NCBI GenBank assembly: GCA_023428545.1
Contig: JAEYXH010000008.1
Location: forward strand, 124,001-188,000
Length of the DNA stretch: 64,000 bases
Origin: Bacteroidota bacterium
GTDB lineage: Bacteria > Bacteroidota > Bacteroidia > Bacteroidales > Prolixibacteraceae
Direction of reading: 5' to 3'
In this document: positions 27,000 through 39,634 of the stretch, piece by piece
Layout: the number at the start of each line of letters is the position of its first letter
Numbering within the stretch: position 1 is the first letter of the stretch
Position numbers and translations under genes: made by a program
The notes under the pieces: model-generated
Database searches by the model: none
What the model saw: the letters and a program-made list of their open reading frames with translations, nothing else
What the model was told of the DNA's origin: nothing

Positions 27000-27929
27000 G
27001 TGAAAAATCTTTCCGACATACAGGAACTTCAGCAGTTCGATAACCTCGACCTGATAGCCCATGAGGTTGTCGAAGGCTTCATTACCGGCCTTCACAGAAG
27101 TCCCTTCCATGGATTTTCAGTCGAATTTGCCGAACATAGGCTATACAACCAGGGTGAATCAACCAAACCGATCGACTGGAAATTGTTTGCCCGCACCGAC
27201 AAGCTTTTTGTCAAACAATACGAGGAAGAAACCAACCTGCGATGCCAGCTGGTGATCGATACCTCGTCGTCGATGCTGTTTCCCTATTCAAAGGGATCAA
27301 AGCGGCTATTCAATAAACTTTCATTTTCGGTCTATACCGCAGCGGCATTGATCTATCTTCTTCGAAAACAACGTGATGCAGTTGGCCTTACCCTGTTCTC
27401 CGATGAAATAGAGTTTCATTCACAGCCCCGTATTTCACCTGTCAATGCAGAGCTTATGATGGGCAAACTATCGGAACTTCTGCAACCCGAGAATGCAAGA
27501 CTGAGAAAAAACACAGATACCACGGCCATCCTTCACCAGATAGCGGAAAGTATCCATAAGCGCTCACTTGTGGTAATCTTCAGCGACATGCTTGACAATG
27601 AAAAGACAGATGAACTGTTTTCGGCTCTCCAGCATTTAAGGTATAATAAACATGAAGTTCTCCTGTTTCATGTCACCGACCACAAACAGGAAAGGGAATT
27701 CCGTTTCAGCAACAAACCCCATAAGTTTGTCGACCTGGAGACTGGACAGGTTGTCAAGTTAAACCCCTGGGAAATCAAGAAAACATATACCCAGAGTGTA
27801 AATGAATATTTCAATGAGCTGAAAGTCAAGTGCGGCCAATATAAAATTGACCTGGCGGAAGCCGACATCAACGAAGACTTCAAACAAGTCCTGTTCACAT
27901 ACCTTGTGAAACGGAAGAAACTATATTGA
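27000..27929 (+). CDS. DUF58 domain-containing protein
   Basis: A 309-residue cytoplasmic protein with the DUF58/VWA-like layout: EFAEHRLYNQGESTKPIDWKLFART, then KQYEEETNLRCQLVIDTSSSM with the DxSxS metal-binding motif. DUF58 genes usually sit with a MoxR-type ATPase and Bat proteins; here neither is present, so this is an orphan copy. The start is ambiguous: GTG 26991 or GTG 27000. The second gives MKNLSDIQELQQFDNL, closer to relatives. Both lie within or right after a terminator hairpin, leaving no room for a normal leader. The function is unknown. Confidence 0.85.
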   Translation: MKNLSDIQELQQFDNLDLIAHEVVEGFITGLHRSPFHGFSVEFAEHRLYNQGESTKPIDWKLFARTDKLFVKQYEEETNLRCQLVIDTSSSMLFPYSKGSKRLFNKLSFSVYTAAALIYLLRKQRDAVGLTLFSDEIEFHSQPRISPVNAELMMGKLSELLQPENARLRKNTDTTAILHQIAESIHKRSLVVIFSDMLDNEKTDELFSALQHLRYNKHEVLLFHVTDHKQEREFRFSNKPHKFVDLETGQVVKLNPWEIKKTYTQSVNEYFNELKVKCGQYKIDLAEADINEDFKQVLFTYLVKRKKLY

Positions 27930-28039
27930 CGAAGCCATATACCGGGATGACAGGAGGAAGATATCTTTGGTATGACATTGTCCGATAACTGCCGGAATGC
28001 TCCTGCAGAAATAAAATATCTAAACCAATACTGTTGAAT

Positions 28040-31000
28040 ATGAAATTGCTGAACCTGCTTCTGTTAACCCTGCTTCCTTTTTCCATGGTGCCCGAAATGG
28101 TTACCGCCCAACCGGATGACTGGCAAAATCCAGGGATTTTTGAAAGAAACCAGACACAGCCCCATGCGAAGATTATCCCATACGATTCGGTTGACAAAGC
28201 ATTGGAGAATAATCTTTCGGAAAATCCAAATTACCTGTCACTTGATGGACCGTGGAAGTTCTTATTGGTAGAACATCCGAGGTTTGTTCCCGAAGGATTC
28301 TTCCATCCGAAATACAATACCAGCGACTGGCATAACATACAGGTTCCCTCCAACTGGGAAACAGAAGGGTTCGGGCATCCCAAGTTCCGTAACATAGCCA
28401 TGACCATCGCCACGAAGCCACCCCATGTACCCGTTGACCACAATCCCACCGGATGCTATAAACGCATTTTTCAACTACCCTCAAACTGGAAGGACCGTGA
28501 AGTATTTCTCCGATTTGAAGGAGTAAAATCAGCCTCGATAGTCTGGATCAACGGCAAAGAAGTCGGCTATAATGAAGGTGGTTTTGAGCCAGCCGAATTC
28601 AATATCACCCATTTACTGAAGGCCGGAAAAAACGAAATTGCCGTTCAGGTGATGCGGTATTCCGATGGATCATTTCTTGAAAACCAGGACATGTGGCGTC
28701 TTTCGGGGATTTTCAGAAGCGTCGCCCTCATTGCAAAACCCCGCGTCCACTTACAGGATTACTATGTCAATACCACCTTCGACTCGAATTACCGGAATGC
28801 CTATCTGAACCTGGAAGTTTCCATTCAAAACAACTCTGGCAATCAAACAGGCAATCATACCTTGGAGATTGACCTGATTGACCAAAATGCCAAAACGATT
28901 TGGGAAAATCCCGTATCCAAAACAACCGGTGTCATCGAAAACCAATCGCATCAAAAGGTAAGCATTAGCATCCCGGTCACTGAACCATTGCAATGGTCAC
29001 CCGAAAAACCCAACCGTTATACCTTATCCATTACTTTGAAAGATCCTCTTGGAAAGGTTGTTGAATGTACTGCTCCCAAGATCGGATTCCGGCAAACAGA
29101 AATCAAGGAAGGAGCTGTCTGGGTAAACGGAAAGATGGTGAAACTGAACGGGGTAAACAGTCATATGCACCATCCGGTAAAAGGACAGGCAGTGCCTTTG
29201 GAGACCATTCGAAAAGATTTGGAATTAATGAAGCAGTTCAACATCAACCTGGTGAGAACAAGCCATTACCCAGCTTCTCCGGAGTACCTCGACCTGGCTG
29301 ATGAAATTGGAATGTATATAATCAGTGAAGCAGGAACCGAGTGTCACGATAACGAATACCTCTCGGAAATGCCGGAATGGGCCGACCTGTTTGTTGACCG
29401 GGGCAGAAAGATGATTTACCGGGACAGGAACCACCCATCAGTCATTTTTTGGAGCGCAGGAAATGAGGCAGGGGAGGGAAAAAACCTTCAACTTCTGATG
29501 GAGGAAGGCAGGAAGATCGATCCAAGCCGACCCGGATTCATGTATGGAGGTAATAATTTCCATATTCCATTTGAGGATATTGTAGGTCCCCGATACTGGA
29601 GGCCTTTGGAAATCAAGAATCTGGCCGAAGGGAAAGTAACCGGGCCGGATGACCAGAGACCCTCATTCCAGGATGAGTATCTGGCAGCAACCGGAAACGG
29701 CCTGGGCGGACTTGATGAATATTGGGAACTGATCTGGAAATATCCCCGACTGACGGGTGGGGCCATTTGGGATTGGATATCCCCCGGAATGACCAACCAG
29801 GTGGTTATGACAAAAGACGATTCACCCCTGAAAAATAATCCGGCAATCATGGGTCGCCCTACTTTTATCGAAGGAAGATCAGGAAAAGCCATTCACCTTT
29901 CAGGCCATGACGACTGGGTGGAGTTTTACCGACATCCCGAGTTGGACATTGCCGGAGATCAGCTGACGGTTGAATTCTGGGTCAAACCCGAACGGAATGA
30001 ACAACCCAACACCTTTATTACCAAAGGAAGCCACCAATTGGGAATAATCCAGCCTGACCAGGAGAACCTTGAATTTTATTTACAAACGGGCAGTTATACG
30101 AACCTAAGAGTGAAAATCCCAGAAAACTGGTATGGGGAGTGGCATCACATAAGTGCCATCTACAACGGTGAAAAGATGTTGCTTTATATTGATTTTGAAA
30201 AGGTAGGAGAAAAGGCTGCATCAGGAAAAATCAGGAATGGGGCTTACCCGGTGTGTTTGGGAAGAAATGCCGAACTTCACGACCAGGGCGAATTCAGGGG
30301 TCGCCTCTCGGCATGTGCTTTGGATGATGTCAGAATATATGCTGAAGCCCTGGCAATTGAGGAAATCAAAAACCAGACACCAGAAAGGGCATCACAGAAG
30401 TCAAGGGCTTCACTCCGTTTCGAGGAACTGTGGAACGAGGGAGAATTTTTTGGAACAGGTCTGGGTGGGCGCACCTATGGCATTATATGGCCCGACCGCA
30501 CCATCCAGCCTGAAATATATCAGATCAAAAAATCGGCCCAGCCGGTATTGATTGAATTAGTGGATGAAAACAGCGGATCCCTCAAATTCACCAATCGGCA
30601 CAATTTCACTGACCTGAAAGAATACAATCTTCACTGGATGATTACCGACAGCCGGAATGATACCCTCAAAAACGAAGTCATTACAGGCCCTGGATGCCTT
30701 CCGGGAGAAACAACGACAATGAACCTGGGTTACGAAAGGACACTGTTAGGGTCCGAGAACGATGTATGGCTGACAGTATCATTCGTCCTGAAGGAATCAT
30801 CGGTCTGGGCAGAAAAAGGCCACGAAATAGCATGGGAACAGTTTCTGGTCACAAAGGCAAGAAAGCCACTGACCGTTCCGGTGAAGATGATGTCAACACC
30901 AACAATCGACATTGGTGATAAGGTTATATCCATACAAGGAGAGCATTTCACCTATGTCATTGATAAACAAGGCGGAACATTCACATCCATGAAAGTTGGT

Positions 31001-31813
31001 GATCGGGAACTCATCCAATCTGGATTTGATTTTTCGGTTTGGAGGGCACCTTTGGCCAATGATATGGACCCGTGGGGCAGTGATGAATTCACAAAAAACC
31101 ATTTTACACCTGGGCTGGGACGCAGCATTGAAAATCAGCTGAGGACGCTGGGTATGGAATATCCCGTCCGACAGGTTTCTGGAATTGTTGCCGGAGAGTT
31201 GAATGGTCGGAACGCCTCCCTGAATATGGTAATCTTTACCGGAACCAATGGAATGAATTCGGGTTTTGAAGAAATCCGCTCTTACATTTTCCAGCCGGAT
31301 GGAACCATTGATTTAACCCATAAAATCATTCCCCATGGTGAAATGCCAATGCTTCTTCCAAGAAAAGGACTTGTCTTTACCCTACCCGAAGAATATGATC
31401 AGATTGAATGGTATGGCCGTGGCCCATTCGAAACCTACCCCGATCGTAAAACTGGCGCGAAAACAGGTATCTGGAAATCAGAGGCTGCCAGTGAATATGT
31501 TCCCTACCTCATCCCCCAGGATCATGGAAACAAGAGTGATATCAGGTGGGTTGCCATTCGAAACAGCGAAGGCCAGGGATTCATTCTGGAAGCGACAGGA
31601 GATCTGCTGAATTTTAGCCTTCACCAATATAGCACCGACCAGCTGACCAGGGCCGTTTATCCATTTCAACTTGCCAAACCAGGTTTTCTGACCCTGAATG
31701 TTGATTATGAAGTTACAGGTGTTGGTGAAACAGCCAGAAGGACACTGACAAAATACCGGATCTTCCCTTCATCCGGAGAATATTCCGTGAGATGGAAACC
31801 AGTAGGATTTTAA
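28040..31813 (+). CDS. Secreted GH2 beta-galactosidase-like enzyme with inserted LamG-like domain
   Basis: A 1257-residue exported glycosidase (signal peptide LLNLLLLTLLPFSMVPEMVTA). Domain order: GH2 sugar-binding jelly roll (LDGPWKFLLVEHP; VPSNWETEGFGHPKF), immunoglobulin-like domain, TIM barrel, and the C-terminal LacZ-type domains. The acid/base is Glu476 (SAGNEAGEG) and the nucleophile Glu546 (QDEYLAATGNG). Between the barrel end (GGAIWDWISPG) and the next domain (WPDRTIQPEIYQIKK) a segment of about 170 residues (610-777) resembles a LamG/concanavalin fold (HDDWVEFYRHPELDIAGDQL; DDVRIYAEAL). It replaces the loop that carries YGGDFG in the neighbouring paralogue, so substrate choice probably differs. 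The two GH2 genes are consecutive. Confidence 0.9.
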   Translation: MKLLNLLLLTLLPFSMVPEMVTAQPDDWQNPGIFERNQTQPHAKIIPYDSVDKALENNLSENPNYLSLDGPWKFLLVEHPRFVPEGFFHPKYNTSDWHNIQVPSNWETEGFGHPKFRNIAMTIATKPPHVPVDHNPTGCYKRIFQLPSNWKDREVFLRFEGVKSASIVWINGKEVGYNEGGFEPAEFNITHLLKAGKNEIAVQVMRYSDGSFLENQDMWRLSGIFRSVALIAKPRVHLQDYYVNTTFDSNYRNAYLNLEVSIQNNSGNQTGNHTLEIDLIDQNAKTIWENPVSKTTGVIENQSHQKVSISIPVTEPLQWSPEKPNRYTLSITLKDPLGKVVECTAPKIGFRQTEIKEGAVWVNGKMVKLNGVNSHMHHPVKGQAVPLETIRKDLELMKQFNINLVRTSHYPASPEYLDLADEIGMYIISEAGTECHDNEYLSEMPEWADLFVDRGRKMIYRDRNHPSVIFWSAGNEAGEGKNLQLLMEEGRKIDPSRPGFMYGGNNFHIPFEDIVGPRYWRPLEIKNLAEGKVTGPDDQRPSFQDEYLAATGNGLGGLDEYWELIWKYPRLTGGAIWDWISPGMTNQVVMTKDDSPLKNNPAIMGRPTFIEGRSGKAIHLSGHDDWVEFYRHPELDIAGDQLTVEFWVKPERNEQPNTFITKGSHQLGIIQPDQENLEFYLQTGSYTNLRVKIPENWYGEWHHISAIYNGEKMLLYIDFEKVGEKAASGKIRNGAYPVCLGRNAELHDQGEFRGRLSACALDDVRIYAEALAIEEIKNQTPERASQKSRASLRFEELWNEGEFFGTGLGGRTYGIIWPDRTIQPEIYQIKKSAQPVLIELVDENSGSLKFTNRHNFTDLKEYNLHWMITDSRNDTLKNEVITGPGCLPGETTTMNLGYERTLLGSENDVWLTVSFVLKESSVWAEKGHEIAWEQFLVTKARKPLTVPVKMMSTPTIDIGDKVISIQGEHFTYVIDKQGGTFTSMKVGDRELIQSGFDFSVWRAPLANDMDPWGSDEFTKNHFTPGLGRSIENQLRTLGMEYPVRQVSGIVAGELNGRNASLNMVIFTGTNGMNSGFEEIRSYIFQPDGTIDLTHKIIPHGEMPMLLPRKGLVFTLPEEYDQIEWYGRGPFETYPDRKTGAKTGIWKSEAASEYVPYLIPQDHGNKSDIRWVAIRNSEGQGFILEATGDLLNFSLHQYSTDQLTRAVYPFQLAKPGFLTLNVDYEVTGVGETARRTLTKYRIFPSSGEYSVRWKPVGF

Positions 31814-31997
31814 GATTCATTGGAATCGTTTTTCAATTACCTCCTAAAAGGTGGTTGTTTGTGGTGGTGGATATGATACGTGACTAGTTATACCATGATA
31901 CCTCCACGACATTAATGTGATTTATAAAGAACGGGAGGCTTATTAAATTTTTTAAAAACAATTGTCGCTTGTCTGCAAGTGACTTATAAATCACTAA

Positions 31998-35287
<3,290 letters not shown>

Positions 35288-35288
<1 letters not shown>

Positions 35289-35335
35289 ATTTATTGAATA
35301 AACAGAGGCGTTGTCCCCTGTTTATTCAATAAATT
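35288..35335. terminator. 18-bp perfect bidirectional terminator hairpin
   Basis: AATTTATTGAATAAACAG (35288-35305) pairs perfectly with its complement at 35318-35335, loop 12 nt. It starts at the last base of the GH2 stop codon, and its right arm contains the stop and last codons of the opposing response-regulator gene. Confidence 0.75.
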
Positions 35336-36023
35336 TATAGCCAACACCCTTGAGTGTCTTGATATGGTCGTTACCGATCTTTTCTCTCAGCTTACGGATA
35401 TGTACGTCAATTGTGCGGTCACCAACCACCACGTTGTCGCCCCACACCGAAAAGTAGATTTCTTCACGGGTAAATACCTTGCCAGGTTTGGAAACCAGCA
35501 ACGAAAGAAGCTCGAATTCCTTTCTTGGCAGAATCATTTCTTCCTGGCCGAACTTCACGAGATACCGTTCTTTGTCGATGACCAGCTCTCCGATGGTCAG
35601 GGTATTGTCACCAGCCGGTGCAGCGGTTTCAACAGTTGCGGTCGAAAACCGTTTTAATAATGCCTTAACCCTGCTGATCAGAACCTTTGGCCGGATAGGC
35701 TTGGTAATATAGTCATCGGCGCCTGCTTCAAATCCGGCAATCTGCGAATAATCCTCACCCCGGGCAGTCAGAAAAGCAACGAGTGTGCTTCGGAGAGCCG
35801 GAATCCTTTTAATTTCCTCGCAAGCCGCAATGCCATCCATTTCGGGCATCATGACATCCAGCAGTATCAGGTGGGGGATCTTTTTCTCGGCAATTTTCAA
35901 GGCTTCAGCCCCATTAGTGGCAGTATAAACCTTAAAACCCTCTTTCTCAAGATTATAACTAATAAACTCAAGAATATCTATTTCATCATCGACCAGTAGG
36001 ATCTTAAAAATGTTCTCGCTCAT
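35322..36023 (-). CDS. PhoB/OmpR-family response regulator
   Basis: A 233-residue regulator with a receiver domain (acidic pocket DDE at 12-14, phosphoacceptor Asp56 in LLDVMMPEMDG, conserved Thr and Lys in FLTARGED and DYITKP) and a winged-helix DNA-binding domain ending DVHIRKLREKIGNDHIKTLKGVGYKFIE. It follows the histidine kinase gene by 93 bp on the same strand. Because a Pit-type phosphate transporter lies divergently next to the pair, a PhoB-like role in phosphate control is plausible, but this is inference from context. Confidence 0.93.
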   Translation of the reverse strand: MSENIFKILLVDDEIDILEFISYNLEKEGFKVYTATNGAEALKIAEKKIPHLILLDVMMPEMDGIAACEEIKRIPALRSTLVAFLTARGEDYSQIAGFEAGADDYITKPIRPKVLISRVKALLKRFSTATVETAAPAGDNTLTIGELVIDKERYLVKFGQEEMILPRKEFELLSLLVSKPGKVFTREEIYFSVWGDNVVVGDRTIDVHIRKLREKIGNDHIKTLKGVGYKFIE

Positions 36024-36116
36024 ATACCGAAAGTAAATTGTTAACTGATTTCTTACAGAATGCGTTTCTTCCTCAAAGTTATAATAACTTCCTTAAACCG
36101 CGGTTGATTACCCCTT

Positions 36117-37157
36117 TTATCTTGCCTTTTCGAGGGTGAAGGTGAAAGTGGTACCCTCCTCGACCTTGCTTTTTACATTGATGGTTTGGTCATGTGCCTC
36201 AATAATATGCTTGACGATCGAAAGCCCCAGCCCGGTGCCGCCTTGCTCACGGGAACGGGACTTGTCAACCCTGAAGAACCTTTCGAACACCCTGGGCAGG
36301 TCTTTTTTGTCGATGCCAATCCCGCTATCGGCCACCTCAACCAGAATATGATCCTCGAAATCGTAAAAGCTCACATGGACAGATCCCTTTTTTCTGTTGT
36401 ATTTGATTCCGTTATTGACGAGATTGCTGACCACTTCGGTTATCCTTTTTTTATCAGCGTTAACCATTACCTGTCGCTCTGGTCTTTGTGTAAACTCAAG
36501 TGTTACCTTTCTTTCGTTGGCCAGCATCTGCTCCATGTCAAACACATCCTCGACCAACTTAACGATATCGAACTTCTCCATTTTCATTTTCATCTCGCCT
36601 GATTCGAGCTTGGTAATTGACTCAAGATCTTCGACGATTGAGATCATGCGGTCGATGCTTTTTTCGGTCCGCTGTAGATAAAGCTTATTGATTTTTGGGT
36701 CATCGATTCCCCCTTCAAGCAAAGTCAGGATATACCCCTGAATATTGAATATGGGTGTTTTCAGCTCGTGTGATACATTGCCGACAAATTCCTTCCGGTA
36801 CCTTTCGAGATCTTTCAGCCTTTCTATTTCGGCCGTTTGTGTTTTGGCCCATTCTTCAACTTCCTCTCTGACATGGGTCAGGACATTGGTATCGGCAGTG
36901 ATCTGCATGTCAAGCTTCTTCCCGCTGACCGGCAGGTCACGGATGGTTTTATAAACCGGTTTGATCTTGTCGGCTATAAAACGGTTAAGTAAATAAAGCA
37001 CAACAAAATATGAAATTCCATGAAACAGGACAATGCTTATAAGAACCAGGACCAGATGGTGACTTGCGTAGAAATTCACCAACATAAAAAATACCATTAT
37101 CAGGGTAAGAATGCTTGTAATGTAGAAAGCCAGCCGCTTTGATGTATAGGTCTTCAT
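36117..37157 (-). CDS. PhoR-like sensor histidine kinase
   Basis: A 346-residue kinase with two N-terminal membrane segments (about 9-29 and 34-57) separated by a very short loop, a linker, then HisKA with His130 in VGNVSHELKTP and an HATPase domain (N box NLVNNGIKYN, G1 DSGIGI, G2 GGTGLGLSI). The absence of a sizeable periplasmic domain suggests sensing through the membrane or a partner, as for PhoR. I start at ATG 37157 (MKTYTSKRLAFY); an ATG at 37172 is also possible. Paired with the response regulator downstream. Confidence 0.93.
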   Translation of the reverse strand: MKTYTSKRLAFYITSILTLIMVFFMLVNFYASHHLVLVLISIVLFHGISYFVVLYLLNRFIADKIKPVYKTIRDLPVSGKKLDMQITADTNVLTHVREEVEEWAKTQTAEIERLKDLERYRKEFVGNVSHELKTPIFNIQGYILTLLEGGIDDPKINKLYLQRTEKSIDRMISIVEDLESITKLESGEMKMKMEKFDIVKLVEDVFDMEQMLANERKVTLEFTQRPERQVMVNADKKRITEVVSNLVNNGIKYNRKKGSVHVSFYDFEDHILVEVADSGIGIDKKDLPRVFERFFRVDKSRSREQGGTGLGLSIVKHIIEAHDQTINVKSKVEEGTTFTFTLEKAR

Positions 37158-37276
37158 TGCAAAAATCTTCAACCGCCAAATGTAGAAAATTATTACTAAA
37201 TGCTGATTAACAGTAAATTCATGCTGAGTTAATATTTTAATAATACTTGAAAATCCATCAGTTTTATCCTACATCG

Positions 37277-37284
37277 TAATTTTG
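37277..37284 (+). promoter_or_regulatory. Possible -7 box for the Pit transporter gene
   Basis: TAATTTTG fits TAnnTTTG, 23 bp before the ATG at 37308. The TTGA at 37247 is too far upstream to be a standard -33 element. I see no recognisable Pho box. Confidence 0.4.
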
Positions 37285-37307
37285 CACCCTGATTGTACAT
37301 ATTTCAT

Positions 37308-39578
37308 ATGGAAAATTTCTACTTAGTTCTTGTGGTCATTCTGTTCGCTCTTGCAGTATCCGATCTTATTGTTGGAGTCAGTAACGATGCCGTCAATTTT
37401 CTAAACTCAGCCATTGGGTCGAAAGCTGCCCCGAAGTGGATCATTTTCACGGTAGCAGCTTTTGGAATCATGATCGGCACAACCTTCTCATCGGGTATGA
37501 TGGAAATTGCCCGAAGCGGGGTTTTCCATCCCGGGATGTTTGCCTTTTCGGAGATCATGGTGATATTTATAGCGGTAATGATCACGGATGTCATTCTGCT
37601 GGATGCGTTTAACACACTGGGGCTTCCCACTTCAACCACTGTTTCGATAGTTTTTGAACTTCTTGGTTCAGCGGTTGCGGTATCCCTTGTCAAGATCAAA
37701 ACTCTTGGAGGCTCCATTGCTGAACTGTCACAATATATCAATTCAGGAAAAGCCCTCGCAATCATTTCGGGAATTCTGGTTTCAGTTATCATAGCCTTTA
37801 CCTTCGGAACCATCATCCAATATTTGGCAAGGATGGTATTCACGTTTAACTATGCCAAAATGGTTAAGAAGGTTGGATCCGTTTTTGGTGGATTTGCCAT
37901 TACAGTGATACTCTATTTCATGTTGATCAAGGGCATCAAGGGCTCTACCTTTGCAGAAATTCCGGTTGGATCGGCAGGTCTTCCCCTGGCCGATTGGATC
38001 CAAGCCAATACAGGATACCTGCTATTGATGCTGTTTGCAGGATTCACGGTATTGATGCAACTACTTATGTGGGCTTTCAAGGTCGATATACTGAAAGTGG
38101 TGGTACTGATAGGCACCTTTGCACTTGCCATGGCCTTTGCGGCCAATGACCTGGTCAACTTTATCGGGGTACCGATTGCCGGTTATAAGTCTTTCCAGGC
38201 GTGGGTAGCGGCAGGTAACGTTCCTCCCGACAGTTTCACCATGGAGATGTTGTCAGGAGAAGTCTCCACCCCTTTTATTATCCTGATTCTCTCGGGAGTA
38301 GTCATGATCATTACATTGGTCACATCAAAAAAAGCACAAAAGGTCACTGAAACAGAAGTTAACCTGGGTCGCCAGGTGGAGGGCTCCGAAAGGTTCGGAT
38401 CTTCGCTTCTTGCCAGGGCAATTGTACGCAACTCCTTAAAGGTCAATAAAAAATTGAATAAATATATCCCTGATCAAGTCTCCTCATTTATTGAAAAAAG
38501 ATTCTACCAGACGCGGGATAGTATTTCCGACGATCCCAATACACCGGCATTTGACAAAATCAGGGCAGCTATCAACCTGATGGTGGCAAGTATCCTCATT
38601 GCTTTCGGAACATCCCTGAAATTGCCCCTTTCAACCACCTATGTAACCTTTATGGTGGCAATGGGAAGTTCACTTGCTGACCGTGCCTGGGATCGTGAAA
38701 GTGCGGTTTACAGGATATCCGGTGTTTTCGCCGTCATCGGGGGCTGGTTCCTCACGGCTGTTATAGCATTCACCATTTCATCAATTGTAGCCTGGCTTAT
38801 CAGTGCTGGCGGCATGCCGGTAATCATCGGATTCATCCTGATGGCTATTGTGATCGTAATCAGGACACAGATTATTTTCAAGAAAAATTCGAAAAAACCG
38901 CTGGAAGATGAAGAATTGATTACCGAAAAGGATGAAGTTGAAAAGTCAATGACCAAGTCGCGCAAGCAAGTCGTGAATACCATCATTTCAGCGAATAAAA
39001 TCTATTCAATCGCACTTGATAATTTCATGAAAGACGACATCGTTCATATGCGGGAAGCCCTGGACATGAAAGATGAAATGAACAGGAAAACCAAAAAGCA
39101 GAAAAACAAGATCCTGGATTCCATTTCCAAAATTAAGAAAGTTGATGTTGATTCAGGACATTTCTATGTTCAGGTCATTGATTATCAAAGGGAAATGGCC
39201 CACTCCCTTAATTTTATCACGCTTCCACTGGCCGAGCATCTCGAAAACCAGCATAAACCATTCAATGAATCCCAGTCGGAGGAGGTCCGGAAGTTGGTGA
39301 CCGAAATTGACGAATTTTACAACTTCGCTCTTCACATTGTAAAAGAGAACAAGTTCGATGCCATTGAAGAACTGATTGCAAAAAGGGTTGCATTGATCAG
39401 CCTGTTGCTCGAAATTGAGAAGGTACAGATTAGACGAATCAAAAATCGCGAGGTCAATACCCGTAATTCGATTCTCTTTTTCAACACTTTATCTGAAACA
39501 AAAAATCTGCTGCTGCACTCCATTAACCTGGTGAAGGCATACAGGGATTTTATACTGATTCAGCGACGTATCATGTAA
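37308..39578 (+). CDS. PiT-family inorganic phosphate transporter with C-terminal PhoU-like domain
   Basis: A 756-residue membrane protein. The N-terminal part has the two PiT signatures: SNDAVNFLNSAIGSKA near residue 20 with GLPTSTTVSIVFELLG, and AANDLVNFIGVPIAG near 270 with LKLPLSTTYVTFMVAMG. About twelve membrane helices end near residue 520. The last ~220 residues are soluble and helical (MREALDMKDEMNRKTKKQKNK, then LPLAEHLENQHKPFNESQ), similar to PhoU-type regulators. Fusing transport and a PhoU-like domain is seen in Bacteroidota. It is divergent from the PhoR/PhoB-like pair. The ATG at 37308 is chosen over a TTG at 37293. Confidence 0.92.
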   Translation: MENFYLVLVVILFALAVSDLIVGVSNDAVNFLNSAIGSKAAPKWIIFTVAAFGIMIGTTFSSGMMEIARSGVFHPGMFAFSEIMVIFIAVMITDVILLDAFNTLGLPTSTTVSIVFELLGSAVAVSLVKIKTLGGSIAELSQYINSGKALAIISGILVSVIIAFTFGTIIQYLARMVFTFNYAKMVKKVGSVFGGFAITVILYFMLIKGIKGSTFAEIPVGSAGLPLADWIQANTGYLLLMLFAGFTVLMQLLMWAFKVDILKVVVLIGTFALAMAFAANDLVNFIGVPIAGYKSFQAWVAAGNVPPDSFTMEMLSGEVSTPFIILILSGVVMIITLVTSKKAQKVTETEVNLGRQVEGSERFGSSLLARAIVRNSLKVNKKLNKYIPDQVSSFIEKRFYQTRDSISDDPNTPAFDKIRAAINLMVASILIAFGTSLKLPLSTTYVTFMVAMGSSLADRAWDRESAVYRISGVFAVIGGWFLTAVIAFTISSIVAWLISAGGMPVIIGFILMAIVIVIRTQIIFKKNSKKPLEDEELITEKDEVEKSMTKSRKQVVNTIISANKIYSIALDNFMKDDIVHMREALDMKDEMNRKTKKQKNKILDSISKIKKVDVDSGHFYVQVIDYQREMAHSLNFITLPLAEHLENQHKPFNESQSEEVRKLVTEIDEFYNFALHIVKENKFDAIEELIAKRVALISLLLEIEKVQIRRIKNREVNTRNSILFFNTLSETKNLLLHSINLVKAYRDFILIQRRIM

Positions 39579-39594
39579 GAGGGATTTCTCAGTA

Positions 39595-39630
39595 AAAAAG
39601 TGCTGGTGTTCAATTTCACCAGCACTTTTT
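39595..39630. terminator. Bidirectional intrinsic terminator
   Basis: AAAAAGTGCTGGTG pairs with CACCAGCACTTTTT across an 8-nt loop, with T-runs on both strands. It serves the Pit gene (+) and the penicillin-acylase gene (-), which converge here. Confidence 0.92.
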
Positions 39631-39634
39631 TATT

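Noticed and set aside
37319..37843. 174-codon minus-strand frame inside the Pit gene
   Set aside because: Antisense shadow of hydrophobic coding sequence; no start signals or family match.
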